Below, piece by piece: positions 49,832 to 59,151 of a stretch of 64,000 nucleotides of DNA; position 1 is the stretch's first letter; each line of letters opens with the position of its first letter. Below the pieces are notes generated by a model, which ran no database searches, was not told where the DNA came from, and worked only from the letters and a program-made list of their open reading frames with translations. The stretch covers positions 1 through 64,000 of the forward strand of contig CALVGN010000025.1 in NCBI GenBank assembly GCA_944327105.1. The letters are read 5' to 3'. Made by a program: the position numbers and the translations under genes. The stretch is from an uncultured Erysipelotrichaceae bacterium. Its GTDB lineage: Bacteria > Bacillota_I > Bacilli_A > Erysipelotrichales > Erysipelotrichaceae.

Positions 49832-51688
49832 TTACTCCTTTTTCAATTCAAATTCATCCACTGCAAGCGCCGCCTGACCGACCTGTAAGGCGGTCAGGCT
49901 TTGCTCACATAATCGAGCGATGGTCGTATCATCATATGTATCATCCAATAATACCGTGGTTGCGCTGGATGCATCATAATAAGCATGATCATCCAACCAC
50001 GAATAATCTGGAAAATACACGATTCCTTGGGTGGAATCATCCAATGCATCGACCCCGAATACCAGTTGATCATCGATATCGAATCCAAATAAATTCGCCA
50101 ATGTCGGATAGATATCAAAGGTCGACGTGGTTCGAGTTATGGTTCTAGCTTCCAATCCCGGTGTATAAATCAGCCAGGGCGTGCGATACTTTTCATATTT
50201 GGTTTTTCCATCAAAATAAATGGATTGGCCTTGTTCACTCATCCCATACGGATAGTGATCCCCAAATACCACGATCACCGTATCCTCCAATACCCCATCA
50301 TCTTGCAATGCATTTATTAAGTTGCCAATCGCTTTATCCAGATTATGCAACGCCGCATCATAGACCAAGATCTCACTGTTGGTATTTTCTGGTAACACCG
50401 ATTCCATATAAGATATTTCTTCACTTAACTCTTTCCGGTTTTTTTGATACGGCATATGACTAGTCGCCGAAATAATAAAGTCCATGAATGGTTGACTCGT
50501 ATCTGTCAATTGATAGGCTTGATCGAACAATTCCGTATCCAATGGCCAGTTATAGGCACTGGTCCATCCATCAAAGGTGGTCAGATCCAATGATTCATTG
50601 GCATAATAATGGTCAAAACCATAGGAAGGATGCAAGACGTCTCGATGGTAAAACGAACGATTCCAGGAATGAAACGATAACGGCGTATAGCCTTCATCTT
50701 TGAAAAAATGAGCCAAACCATTGTCATAGGTATTGGAAAAATAATGATTCGGGGTGGTACTGCCTTCGGTACTGGGCATCGCACCGGTCAATGCAATGAA
50801 CTCACTATCCGCTGTATTGGCATCAAACAAGGGGGCATAGTGGTTGGCAAAATAGATCCCTTTTTGACTCATTTGATACAAATTAGGTGTAATGGTTGGA
50901 TCCAAGGAATAAGCAGAAAAACTTTCCGCCAAGATCAATATGAGATTCTTGCCTTCAAAAAGACCGGTATATGCATTGGTTTGACCATGGTATCCATTGG
51001 TGGATAAATAATCCTGGACCATTTCTTCTGTGCCTTGATTACCAGATATAAACGTATTGTAAAAATCTTTACCCAAATACGAATAGATCCCAAAATATCG
51101 CACGGATAACGTTTTATTGTACAAGCGTTCATATAAATATTCATAGCTTCGCACATGAACGGGATAATCGGGATAGGAAGCGATGGTAAAACCACATCCA
51201 CCGATCATGCACACCAACGCACTCATCCAGGAAATCATGACTTTCCTGGAATGATGGATATGGGGATTGATCGGTAAGAAACGATGGTTCAACCATAATA
51301 AGAACAATAAGATCACACATGGTATAACCATTTGGAAACTGGTAAAGTTCATCACGGTGGCAGCACCAGTCGATACCGCGATCAATTCCGAAAGCATCGA
51401 GATCTTCGATAACGAAAAAAACGTCGAAAACACCTGATAATGCGCAATCTGGGCAAACCCATAGATGCCCATGGTCAAACCAAGAAATATACTGATCCAG
51501 TATTTATGTTTGATATTGACCATTGCCATCAAAAAGGCAATGGTCAATACAAAACAGATATTGAATATCACCGAATAGCGTTCAAATACCGGGATATTGA
51601 CCACGATCTTGATCATGGCATCCATCACCAGTAAATACACCATGGTCAAACCAATGGTAACACCATCCTGATAAATCCTTGTTTTCAT
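49832..51688 (-). CDS. LTA synthase-like phosphoglycerol transferase
   Basis: A 618 aa protein with about five N-terminal helices (to residue about 190) and an extracellular alkaline-phosphatase-fold domain. NLILILAESFSAYSL carries the metal-binding Glu, the nucleophile Thr is in DANTADSEF, HSWNRSFYHRD follows, and VVFGDHYPYG holds the Asp-His pair. LtaS-type enzymes add glycerol-phosphate from phosphatidylglycerol to membrane or wall glycans. I start at ATG 51688, which sits 7 nt after a TATAAT box with ATGACA 16 bases further up. No Shine-Dalgarno is present, so a leaderless mRNA is likely. Confidence 0.88.
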   Translation of the reverse strand: MKTRIYQDGVTIGLTMVYLLVMDAMIKIVVNIPVFERYSVIFNICFVLTIAFLMAMVNIKHKYWISIFLGLTMGIYGFAQIAHYQVFSTFFSLSKISMLSELIAVSTGAATVMNFTSFQMVIPCVILLFLLWLNHRFLPINPHIHHSRKVMISWMSALVCMIGGCGFTIASYPDYPVHVRSYEYLYERLYNKTLSVRYFGIYSYLGKDFYNTFISGNQGTEEMVQDYLSTNGYHGQTNAYTGLFEGKNLILILAESFSAYSLDPTITPNLYQMSQKGIYFANHYAPLFDANTADSEFIALTGAMPSTEGSTTPNHYFSNTYDNGLAHFFKDEGYTPLSFHSWNRSFYHRDVLHPSYGFDHYYANESLDLTTFDGWTSAYNWPLDTELFDQAYQLTDTSQPFMDFIISATSHMPYQKNRKELSEEISYMESVLPENTNSEILVYDAALHNLDKAIGNLINALQDDGVLEDTVIVVFGDHYPYGMSEQGQSIYFDGKTKYEKYRTPWLIYTPGLEARTITRTTSTFDIYPTLANLFGFDIDDQLVFGVDALDDSTQGIVYFPDYSWLDDHAYYDASSATTVLLDDTYDDTTIARLCEQSLTALQVGQAALAVDEFELKKE

Positions 51689-51723
51689 GGGATAAATTAT
51701 AAAGTTTGATTTAAAATTGTCAT
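51689..51723 (-). promoter_or_regulatory. Promoter of LTA-synthase-like gene (leaderless)
   Basis: ATGACA (51718-51723, minus strand), 16-bp spacer, TATAAT (51696-51701), then 7 nt to the ATG. This is the clearest consensus promoter in the window, and it places the transcription start on the start codon. Confidence 0.65.
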
Positions 51724-51852
51724 CCATTTATCAATATTCCCATGGTTAAACCATAATTCCACTGGTTTAACCATCCTGTAAGTGTTTTCACCCACTTCTT
51801 TCAATTAAGTTGTACAATGGTTTTACCAAGAAACAGGAGGATTTATTCAATC

Positions 51853-52998
51853 ATGATCATTCAATCCAACCGAGTTTACATCGGTAGCCAGTTCACCCCG
51901 ATGCAACTTGAAATCACCGATTCCAAAATCACCGCCGCCTATGCCTACGGCAGCAAACCCGTCGACAAAGACTATGGTGACAAGCGCATCGTCCCTGGTT
52001 TTATCGACGTCCACACCCATGGTGCCTATGGTTTTGACACCAATGATGCCAATGAAGAAGGCTTACGCCGTTGGATGAAAAACATCACCAGTGAAGGTGT
52101 CACTGGTATCTGCCCCACCACGATCACTCAAAGCCACGAGGTATTAAGCGGCGCGGTTTCCAACGTTGCCAAAGTCGTTGACGAAGGCTATGAAGGCGCA
52201 GAAATCTTAGGTATCCACTTTGAAGGACCATACCTGGATATGGTCAAAAAAGGTGCCCAACCTGAACAATACATCGTCAAAGGGACCATCGAAGAATTCG
52301 AACAGTATCAGCATGATGCCAATGGTCTGATCAAGATCATCACCATGGCTTGCGAACACGATGATGATATGGTGTTGACCAAATACTGTGCCACCCATGG
52401 TGTCAACGTATCCATCGGTCACTCCGGTATTGATTACAACACGGCATTGGTTGCCATCGCCAATGGTGCCCGTGGTATCACCCATACCAACAATGGGATG
52501 TCCATGTATTCCCACCGTGGTGGAAGCGGTGGTTTGTTGAACATCGCTTTGCGTTGCAAAGACATGTACAGTGAGATCATCTGTGATGGTCACCACGTCT
52601 CCTGGGCTGCATTGAATACCTTCTTTACCTGCAAAGGCAAAGACAAAGGTATCATCGTCACCGATTCCCTGTTAGCCAAAGGATTACCGGCCGGTACACA
52701 CTTTATGTTTGGCGGCAATGAGACCGAGATCTGGGAAGATGGAACCGCTCATGTCTGTGCCACCCAGGGATTGGCCGGCAGTACATTGCGTGTCAATGAA
52801 GCTTTACGCAACTTAGTTGAATATGCCATGGTTCCCTTCGATGTCGCATTGAATGCCTGCACGCTCAACCCGGCAAGTTATCTGAAAGTGGATGATCGCA
52901 AAGGTAAACTGGCGGTGGGTTATGATGCCGATATCGTGGTATTGGCGGATGATTATTCCGTGGTCCAGACGTATGCACGTGGCGTTGCTCAATTATAG
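51853..52998 (+). CDS. nagA: N-acetylglucosamine-6-phosphate deacetylase
   Basis: A 381 aa amidohydrolase. The metal-binding HTHGAYG is near 57, the HFEGPYLD Glu near 124, GHSG His near 189, THTNNGMSMYSHRGG near 208-222, and catalytic Asp in VTDSL near 270. It deacetylates GlcNAc-6-P in amino-sugar recycling. AGGAGG lies 12 nt before ATG 51853. TGTACAAT upstream may be the -10; it overlaps a TGGTNNNACCA site at 51818. Confidence 0.95.
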   Translation: MIIQSNRVYIGSQFTPMQLEITDSKITAAYAYGSKPVDKDYGDKRIVPGFIDVHTHGAYGFDTNDANEEGLRRWMKNITSEGVTGICPTTITQSHEVLSGAVSNVAKVVDEGYEGAEILGIHFEGPYLDMVKKGAQPEQYIVKGTIEEFEQYQHDANGLIKIITMACEHDDDMVLTKYCATHGVNVSIGHSGIDYNTALVAIANGARGITHTNNGMSMYSHRGGSGGLLNIALRCKDMYSEIICDGHHVSWAALNTFFTCKGKDKGIIVTDSLLAKGLPAGTHFMFGGNETEIWEDGTAHVCATQGLAGSTLRVNEALRNLVEYAMVPFDVALNACTLNPASYLKVDDRKGKLAVGYDADIVVLADDYSVVQTYARGVAQL

Positions 52999-53025
52999 AG
53001 CCCAACATTACGATCAGTAAATCAT

Positions 53026-53067
53026 GCATTCAAAAAAGATCGCGATGATCGCGATCTTTTTGAATGC
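53026..53067. terminator. Bidirectional terminator between nagA and 53082 gene
   Basis: A long hairpin: AGATCGCGAT / ATCGCGATCT core with flanking A-rich and T-rich arms (GCATTCAAAAA / TTTTGAATGC). It lies between converging genes, so it can stop transcription both ways. Confidence 0.85.
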
Positions 53068-53081
53068 TTCATTTCACGTTT

Positions 53082-53498
53082 TTATAATGCTTTCAACCAA
53101 CGGCTCAATGGTTCCAACCAAGATGCAATGGCTTCCATCAGATGATCCGGGAGCAGATGGAACAACCATGTTGAAAAGACATCCACGAGATTCAATAATG
53201 GATCCACCAACAATAACGCAATGGCGAGCATGAAAACGATACATAACAGCCACCCTTTGAATTGGTGTGCTTTCAAAGCGAAAAGCAGATGGAGCAGCAT
53301 CAATACCATGGTCAAACCAAGGCTGATCAATGCACTCATCAATGCCACGGTTTCACGAAACGGATATTGATTCACCGCATCGATCTGAACAAAATAATAC
53401 TGGTTGAAACTATACACAAACATGCCGAAAAGGATCGCTTCGAGCACGATCCAGATCCACGTTTTTTTATTGGTCAATATATCGCGGGATTTATTCAT
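53082..53498 (-). CDS. Small multi-pass membrane protein
   Basis: A 138 aa protein with three clear hydrophobic segments (TWIWIVLEAILFGMFVYSF, ALISLGLTMVLMLLHLLFA, GWLLCIVFMLAIALLLVDP) and an amphipathic C-terminus. I do not recognise it. TAAAAT lies 9 nt before the ATG and no ribosome site is seen. It is flanked by terminators on both sides and therefore monocistronic. Confidence 0.6.
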   Translation of the reverse strand: MNKSRDILTNKKTWIWIVLEAILFGMFVYSFNQYYFVQIDAVNQYPFRETVALMSALISLGLTMVLMLLHLLFALKAHQFKGWLLCIVFMLAIALLLVDPLLNLVDVFSTWLFHLLPDHLMEAIASWLEPLSRWLKAL

Positions 53499-53532
53499 GG
53501 CGTTAAGATTTTACAGGAAAATAGGAATAAGA

Positions 53533-53557
53533 AAAAGAGCCAGATAACAGCTCTTTT
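53533..53557 (-). terminator. Terminator of ptsH
   Basis: An 8-bp stem, AAAAGAGC / GCTCTTTT, with a T-rich run (TTTTTCTTATT) after it on the minus strand, 28 bases past the ptsH stop. Confidence 0.7.
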
Positions 53558-53584
53558 GTCTTTTTAAAACGTGTACGATCGCGA

Positions 53585-53851
53585 TTAACCGATAACTTTT
53601 TGAGTACGCAAAACTTCTTCGATCGTTTTCACTGCATCGTCTTCATCTTCACCATCGCAGCTGATTTCGATTTCGGAATTGGTCGGGATACCCAGACTCA
53701 TAACACCCATAATGGATTTCATGTTGACGCTGCGGCCGTTGTAAGCAACTTTGACCTCACATTTGAATTTGCTAGCAGCATTGACGGCAACGGTAGCCGG
53801 ACGAGCATGTAAGCCCACCGGATCGATCACGGTAACCTTGACTTGTTTCAT
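53585..53851 (-). CDS. ptsH: PTS phosphocarrier protein HPr
   Basis: An 88 aa HPr. The phosphorylated His15 lies in GLHARPAT and the regulatory Ser46 in NMKSIMGVMSLG, the Gram-positive arrangement phosphorylated by HPr kinase for catabolite control. ATG 53851 follows AGGAGG by 10 nt. Here ptsH stands alone between terminator and gap, without ptsI. Confidence 0.95.
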   Translation of the reverse strand: MKQVKVTVIDPVGLHARPATVAVNAASKFKCEVKVAYNGRSVNMKSIMGVMSLGIPTNSEIEISCDGEDEDDAVKTIEEVLRTQKVIG

Positions 53852-53938
53852 ACTGAAATGTTCCTCCTTGTATACCCTTACATGGTAGCACACTATTGAA
53901 GGGTTTGTTGCATAAAAGTTTGATAAGTTTTCGTATGG

Positions 53939-55246
53939 TTAGACCATGGTATCAATGGTAAAACCACGGGGTACGATGGTTGAATCCAGTGAAGCAAACT
54001 GGCTTTGGACTTCCGGTAATTGATTATCGTAGGGATCGATCCTTAAACACGGTACACTCGGTTTGAAATCATCCATAAATGAATGGTTATAAATAATATG
54101 ATACGCATCGATATGATCATAAAAGAATGCATGTTCCATGGCTCGACCATGCATATATGCTTCACTTCCCATCTGCGGATCACAATGGATCCATCCTTTT
54201 CCCTGAATGTAATAGGCCATCCAATCATGAATGGTCCAACCATCGGGATACACATATATCCCACTTTCAAATCGCGCCGGTATACCGGCGATACGACACA
54301 TGGTCACCATCAATAATGCATACATCCCACAATCCCCTTTATGCGTGGATAACATCTTATCCAACAGGGAATCGATTGTGATATACGAAGGCTGGAATTG
54401 ATACGTAAAATGGGTGGTGATGTAATCATAGATGATCCGTGATTTGACCAGATCAGACGTGATCGAACCACATAATGCATGAACCAATCCATTCAATGGT
54501 TCCTTAAAAACGATCTGGGGTGGACATTCATTCAGATCATTTTGACCATATTCCCCATTATCTGCAGTTGAACCATAAAAGCGATGGATCTCAATGGAAT
54601 AACTCAGCTCAACACGATCGAACGTATGATCATTGGTTTGAACCAAGGCATGATTGTTGTTACCAAACCCATTTCCAATGGAAACGATGGGCAATGTACT
54701 ATGACCAATGGATAAATTGGTCTGACCATCGTTTAATAACGGCAACGGAAACCAGATACTGACCGGTTGATCCACACGATATAGATCCACCCATTGCCGT
54801 ACTGTAAATCGTTTATGGTCCTTTCCATCATTGATCATGGTCATGATCATATCCGTTAGATCCTGATCCATGCACATCGATGGACATCGATGTGCATATC
54901 CGGGTGCACATTTGACGATCCCATTGACGATATTATGACGAAACATCATCTTTCCTTCGATCAAACGGGCATCGATATGATTTGCCTGGATCAATCGATC
55001 CATTTCTTCCATGGTAAAACCATCGATCATCGCACATTTTTCAAATGCCATTTCTTTGCTTAACGGATAATCCTTGACGATCTGATCCATCTGCAATAAC
55101 GCAAACTCCAAACGATCCATGAGCAAAGGATCGTTGGTTTCAACCAATCGATCCTTTACCAGCAGGGATGCTTTTTCAAAGCATCCCTGCTGGATCAATT
55201 CATCAATATCCTTTGGTAAAACCACACTCAAACATTTCAAATCCAT
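53939..55246 (-). CDS. Transglutaminase-like domain protein
   Basis: A 435 aa cytoplasmic-looking protein without signal peptide. The C-terminal half is a transglutaminase-like (papain-fold) domain: catalytic Cys in KGDCGMYALL near 305, His in TIHDWMAYY near 345, Asp in HCDPQMG near 360. The N-terminal half (residues 1-130) is helical and unassigned. The start follows the rlmH stop by one base, so it is probably co-expressed with walJ-htrA-rlmH. Substrate unknown; members of this fold also include proteases and peptide N-glycanases. Confidence 0.72.
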   Translation of the reverse strand: MDLKCLSVVLPKDIDELIQQGCFEKASLLVKDRLVETNDPLLMDRLEFALLQMDQIVKDYPLSKEMAFEKCAMIDGFTMEEMDRLIQANHIDARLIEGKMMFRHNIVNGIVKCAPGYAHRCPSMCMDQDLTDMIMTMINDGKDHKRFTVRQWVDLYRVDQPVSIWFPLPLLNDGQTNLSIGHSTLPIVSIGNGFGNNNHALVQTNDHTFDRVELSYSIEIHRFYGSTADNGEYGQNDLNECPPQIVFKEPLNGLVHALCGSITSDLVKSRIIYDYITTHFTYQFQPSYITIDSLLDKMLSTHKGDCGMYALLMVTMCRIAGIPARFESGIYVYPDGWTIHDWMAYYIQGKGWIHCDPQMGSEAYMHGRAMEHAFFYDHIDAYHIIYNHSFMDDFKPSVPCLRIDPYDNQLPEVQSQFASLDSTIVPRGFTIDTMV

Positions 55247-55247
55247 A

Positions 55248-55727
55248 CTATTTATGATACCGCCGATGATTTTTGATCATCAATCCTCGATAAATCTGTT
55301 CCACAGCCAATAAACGGACCATGGTATGTAAAAACGTATTATCACTCAATTTCCACCGTATATCTGCCCGTTTGATCACCGATGGATCATACCCATAACT
55401 GCCAGCAATGACGATGGTCAATTTACCGTTATACGAATGATTGGCTTTTTCGATCCACTCCACCATCGCTTCACTTGGATAAGATGAACCATGAAGATCC
55501 AATATAACCACCAATGCATCGGCATCAATGGTTTTTAAAATGGCTGAACCTTCTGTTTTCATGGCTTTTTCGATTTGAAATGGATCATCTTCATCCTTGA
55601 CCAATGCTGAAGGTAATTCACAAATCGAAAATTTGCGATCAAATCCCTGGATGCGTTTGGTGTAATCATCGATCAATGCGCTCAGATGCTTATCCTTGAT
55701 CTTTCCGATACAAATCAATGTGATCAT
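55248..55727 (-). CDS. rlmH: 23S rRNA pseudouridine1915 N3-methyltransferase
   Basis: A 159 aa SPOUT methyltransferase of standard length. MITLICIGKIKDKHL starts it, LDLHGSSYPSEAMVEWI is the central block, IVIAGSYGYD is near 105, and the C-terminal LLAVEQIYRGLMI, ending YHK, is the signature tail. I start at ATG 55727 (GGAG 6 nt upstream); an upstream GTG overlaps htrA. Confidence 0.95.
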   Translation of the reverse strand: MITLICIGKIKDKHLSALIDDYTKRIQGFDRKFSICELPSALVKDEDDPFQIEKAMKTEGSAILKTIDADALVVILDLHGSSYPSEAMVEWIEKANHSYNGKLTIVIAGSYGYDPSVIKRADIRWKLSDNTFLHTMVRLLAVEQIYRGLMIKNHRRYHK

Positions 55728-55729
55728 GA

Positions 55730-56821
55730 TCACTCCAATGTTACCGTATGATCGATCAATTCACCCATATGCAAAACCGTGACACGGATCACATCCTGCG
55801 GGGCATGGGAATACAGGATGGTTCTGAAATCTTTAAAGGTGGAAATGGTCGACCCATCGATGGATGTGATGATATCTCCGATCGCGATCCCGGCTTTTGC
55901 TGCAGCTCCGTCAGTGTTGATCGATACGATCAATATGCCTTCATTTTGATTCAACGGTACACCTAAATAATTTTTCTGATAGACCGTCAATTGCGAAACT
56001 TGGATACCGGAAATGCCTAACGATGGTCGGATCACATAACCATGGTCTTTCAACTGTTCCACAATGGGGATCATCTCATTGACCGGAATGGCAAATCCCA
56101 TCCCTTCCACATTGGTGCCGGAGGCACTGGAAAGCCGCATGGAGGTGATCCCGATCAATTCACCATTGAGATTGACCAATGCACCACCGGAATTCCCCAC
56201 ATTGATCGCCGCATCCGTTTGCAATGTCACCATATCCCAGTCGGTTTGACCATCATCATCCAAATCGACAGATATGGTGCGATTGGTTCCGGATATGATC
56301 CCAAAACTGGTCGAACCCTGATAATCCAGACCCAATGGTGAACCGATCGCAACCACAAATTCACCTTGGTGGACCAAGGAAGAATCACCCAAAGCAATGG
56401 GATTGACTTCAAAATCGACCATTACCGACAATAACGCCAGATCACAAAGCGTGTCGCTGCCCACTAAAGTGGCAGCCACACGCTGACCATTGGCAAACGT
56501 GACGGTTATGGTTTCACCATTTTCGATCACATGGGCATTGGTCACGATATAAATGGTTTGATCATCACTTTCAATGATCACACCTGAACCGGTGGAAGAA
56601 GTGATCCGATTTTCACTTTCAATGGCGACCACACTGCTGGCGACTTTATCCACTGTACTGGTCACATCACTATAAAATTCAGTGGTGGTACTGTGAATGG
56701 TATTGGTCAATACCTGTGGGGATTGATGTTGGAATTGATATAAAAGATAAATGATGCCGCCGATACAGGTGAGATTGGTGATCACCAATGCAACAATCAG
56801 TATTTTCCAGATTCGTTTCAT
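55730..56821 (-). CDS. HtrA-type membrane-anchored serine protease
   Basis: A 363 aa protease with one N-terminal anchor helix (KILIVALVITNLTCIGGIIY). The trypsin-like triad is His in IVTNAHVIE near 97, Asp in CDLALLSV near 128, and Ser in NVGNSGGALVN near 208, followed by one PDZ domain (about 265-360; GIAIGDIITSIDGSTI). It degrades misfolded exported proteins. In Bacillus the equivalent gene (yyxA) lies between walJ and rlmH, as here. ATGA overlap with walJ. Confidence 0.92.
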   Translation of the reverse strand: MKRIWKILIVALVITNLTCIGGIIYLLYQFQHQSPQVLTNTIHSTTTEFYSDVTSTVDKVASSVVAIESENRITSSTGSGVIIESDDQTIYIVTNAHVIENGETITVTFANGQRVAATLVGSDTLCDLALLSVMVDFEVNPIALGDSSLVHQGEFVVAIGSPLGLDYQGSTSFGIISGTNRTISVDLDDDGQTDWDMVTLQTDAAINVGNSGGALVNLNGELIGITSMRLSSASGTNVEGMGFAIPVNEMIPIVEQLKDHGYVIRPSLGISGIQVSQLTVYQKNYLGVPLNQNEGILIVSINTDGAAAKAGIAIGDIITSIDGSTISTFKDFRTILYSHAPQDVIRVTVLHMGELIDHTVTLE

Positions 56822-57546
56822 ACTTCTCCTTTACACGTGGATTGATTCTGATCCAATGTAACGATGGTCAGATCATCGCGATTCAATGGTTTTAATTCAC
56901 GGCTTAGCACATCCATCACCTTATTGGGATCATTGGCTTGTTGGGAAATATGCGCCGCCATGATCGTTGTGGTATGTGGTCCAACCATCATTGCAATGGC
57001 TTTTGCCCCATCTTCATTGTTCAAATGGCCTTCATCTCCCAATATCCGTGCTTTTAAGGGATAGGGTCGGTTGGTATCGAGCAACATTTGAATATCATGG
57101 TTGCATTCCACCATTAAATATGTGGCATCATATCCCAATTTCAAAACAGGGGAAGGCACATAGCCGGTATCGCTGATCATCATGATGGATTCAGTTAAAT
57201 CCATCAATTTGATGCCAAAAGTATAGGGTGCATCATGGCTTAACCAAAATGGGATCATGGTCATACCATGGATATCGTAGGTTTTCATGGATTCCACCAT
57301 GACCTGATGGGGAAGATCTGGATCCATCGTATAGATGGTCGTATCCATAAAATACGAAAGAAAACGCGTGTGATCACTATGCCGATGGGTCAATACCAAT
57401 CCATCCAGATGGTCGATACCATATTCTTGGCACAACCGGCGTATCCTGCTGATCCCGATCCCGCAATCGATCATGATATGGGTATCCCCACTGGATACGA
57501 TGGTACAATTTCCTTTCGATCCACTGCCGGCGTTGATGATTCTCAT
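56818..57546 (-). CDS. walJ: MBL-fold metallo-hydrolase WalJ (YycJ)
   Basis: A 242 aa metallo-beta-lactamase-fold hydrolase. It starts MRIINAGSGSKGNCTIV, with metal ligands LTHRHSDH near 52-59 and ECNHD near 145, and the GHLNNEDGA block near 166. It belongs to the WalJ family linked to DNA/cell-wall coordination. I choose ATG 57546 over 57552 or the TTG at 57567 because an extended -10 (TGATACAAT) ends 7 nt before it and would start transcription there. The other two starts lie inside or upstream of that promoter. Confidence 0.9.
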   Translation of the reverse strand: MRIINAGSGSKGNCTIVSSGDTHIMIDCGIGISRIRRLCQEYGIDHLDGLVLTHRHSDHTRFLSYFMDTTIYTMDPDLPHQVMVESMKTYDIHGMTMIPFWLSHDAPYTFGIKLMDLTESIMMISDTGYVPSPVLKLGYDATYLMVECNHDIQMLLDTNRPYPLKARILGDEGHLNNEDGAKAIAMMVGPHTTTIMAAHISQQANDPNKVMDVLSRELKPLNRDDLTIVTLDQNQSTCKGEV

Positions 57547-57562
57547 ATGCATTATTGTATCA
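57547..57562 (-). promoter_or_regulatory. Extended -10 promoter of walJ (leaderless)
   Basis: TGATACAAT on the minus strand (TACAAT at 57554-57559) leaves 7 nt to ATG 57546. It lies directly downstream of the terminator of the dnaB operon, so a new transcript must begin here. Confidence 0.55.
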
Positions 57563-57573
57563 ACCAAACTGTA

Positions 57574-57603
57574 AAAAGTGGGTGAAACACTTCACCCACT
57601 TTT
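57574..57603 (-). terminator. Terminator after M23 peptidase gene
   Basis: A 13-bp perfect stem (AAAAGTGGGTGAA / TTCACCCACTTTT) with loop ACAC, followed on the minus strand by TTTTTAC. It closes the yybS-gdpP-rplI-dnaB-peptidase operon. Confidence 0.85.
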
Positions 57604-57609
57604 ATGGTT

Positions 57610-59151
57610 TTACCAATCCAATCCGCTACAATCCAGAAATCCATCACAGGCATTGCCTGCCACATCATTGATCCATACACCCAGATGGACATGCGGTCCG
57701 GTGGTTTTACCAGTGGTACCGATCTGACCAATGACATCCCCTTTTTGAACCACCTGTCCCACTTCGACAAACGGTGCCTGGTTCATATGGTTATATTGAC
57801 TCTTCACTCCATTATTATGATTGATCAAACACCAATTCCCACGAATGGAATCATATCCGACATATTCCACGACACCATTATCCACCGCATAGATGGGTCC
57901 ATAACGATCATAATAATTCTGAATATCTGTTCCATTATGTCCAGAATATCCCGGAACGACCGGATCCCAAGCTACCCGAGACGTGATCCGGGGAACATCC
58001 ACCGGCCATCGCCACGTACCCGTCCCTACGGATGGGATCTCTCGGGAACCTTGACGAATAATGGCTTGCTGCGGCAGGATCGTGGTCTGCGAAGAAACTT
58101 CTTCAGCCTCCGCGACCATGCCATTGACCCAAGTTTCCCGTCGCAAGACATTTCGTGATCCATTGACTTCTTCCTGTTGGACTACCGATTCACCCAGACG
58201 AATGGTTTCATCTTCCACATAGATCGGTGAATCCGGATAAACGATTTCTTGTGTCAACGTTTCCTTGGTGACGGTCACATCAATGGGAGATTGCAACCAC
58301 GTCACACATAAAGTGGTCCCAACCGGCAGTACCTGGTCCACATCACGAATGGTTTCCGAATTGATGATCCGCAACCGTTCCGCATCCAATGCATAGCGAC
58401 TGGCTAAGGCGTAAATGGATTCATACGGCTGCACTTCGGTATATTCCAATTCGGAGAGTGTCCCGTATTTGAGATAGTAATACACTTGATCATAGCGCGT
58501 GAAGATTTCTTCGGCTTTGGCATAACTGGGGCGCAAGGAAATGGTTTGCTCGATCTCAATGGAAATGTCCCGCTCCCCATATTCGCTCAACGTTGCTGTG
58601 GTTCCACCATGGCTAATGATTTCCAGATCTTCACTGCCGACAAACAGAGCCAGATAGTCCACCAATGCCTGTTCGTACATATCGGTATTGGAAACATAAA
58701 TGGTGGCATAGGTGCCGTTGGCATCACTGAAATCCACTGCTGTGGTCGATAACATATATTCATCGACCGCTTCGATCTGGGCGATGATCTGTTCATCCTT
58801 GTTTTCGTAAATGAGAAAACTCGGTTCAGCCGTGATGGAAATGCGATTGCCAAAAACGATTTCGCTATTGGGAAAATCTTGTTGATAGCGTTGCGTATAG
58901 ATTTGATCCAGCAGTTGATTGGCTGGCTCCATACTGCTTAAATAACCGATCAATTGTCCATCGATCAGTACCTTGTAATTATTGGCTGCATTTTGCCGCT
59001 GGCCTTGTACCTGTTGGGCCACCACGGAATTGACGTTGAATTCACCCGCAGAAAGCGGCTGGGGTCGAAACAACGTTTTCCAATTCATCCCAATGGTAAT
59101 ACCCAGTGCCAACACAAAGCAAATACTGATTCCCAACCATTGCTTCTTCAT
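57610..59151 (-). CDS. LysM-G5-M23 cell wall endopeptidase
   Basis: A 513 aa exported protein with an N-terminal signal or anchor (MKKQWLGISICFVLALGITIGM). The middle has a LysM-like segment (YTEVQPYESIYALASRYALD) near 220 and a G5-like segment (TVTKETLTQEIVYPDSPIYVED) near 285. The C-terminus is an M23 domain with zinc ligands in SGHNGTDIQ near 395 and GPHVHLGVW near 485. It hydrolyses peptidoglycan cross-bridges. It overlaps the dnaB stop (TGATG). In Bacillus an M23/LysM protein also lies near dnaC (YycO/YebA-type neighbours vary), so the link to replication genes is positional only. Confidence 0.9.
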   Translation of the reverse strand: MKKQWLGISICFVLALGITIGMNWKTLFRPQPLSAGEFNVNSVVAQQVQGQRQNAANNYKVLIDGQLIGYLSSMEPANQLLDQIYTQRYQQDFPNSEIVFGNRISITAEPSFLIYENKDEQIIAQIEAVDEYMLSTTAVDFSDANGTYATIYVSNTDMYEQALVDYLALFVGSEDLEIISHGGTTATLSEYGERDISIEIEQTISLRPSYAKAEEIFTRYDQVYYYLKYGTLSELEYTEVQPYESIYALASRYALDAERLRIINSETIRDVDQVLPVGTTLCVTWLQSPIDVTVTKETLTQEIVYPDSPIYVEDETIRLGESVVQQEEVNGSRNVLRRETWVNGMVAEAEEVSSQTTILPQQAIIRQGSREIPSVGTGTWRWPVDVPRITSRVAWDPVVPGYSGHNGTDIQNYYDRYGPIYAVDNGVVEYVGYDSIRGNWCLINHNNGVKSQYNHMNQAPFVEVGQVVQKGDVIGQIGTTGKTTGPHVHLGVWINDVAGNACDGFLDCSGLDW

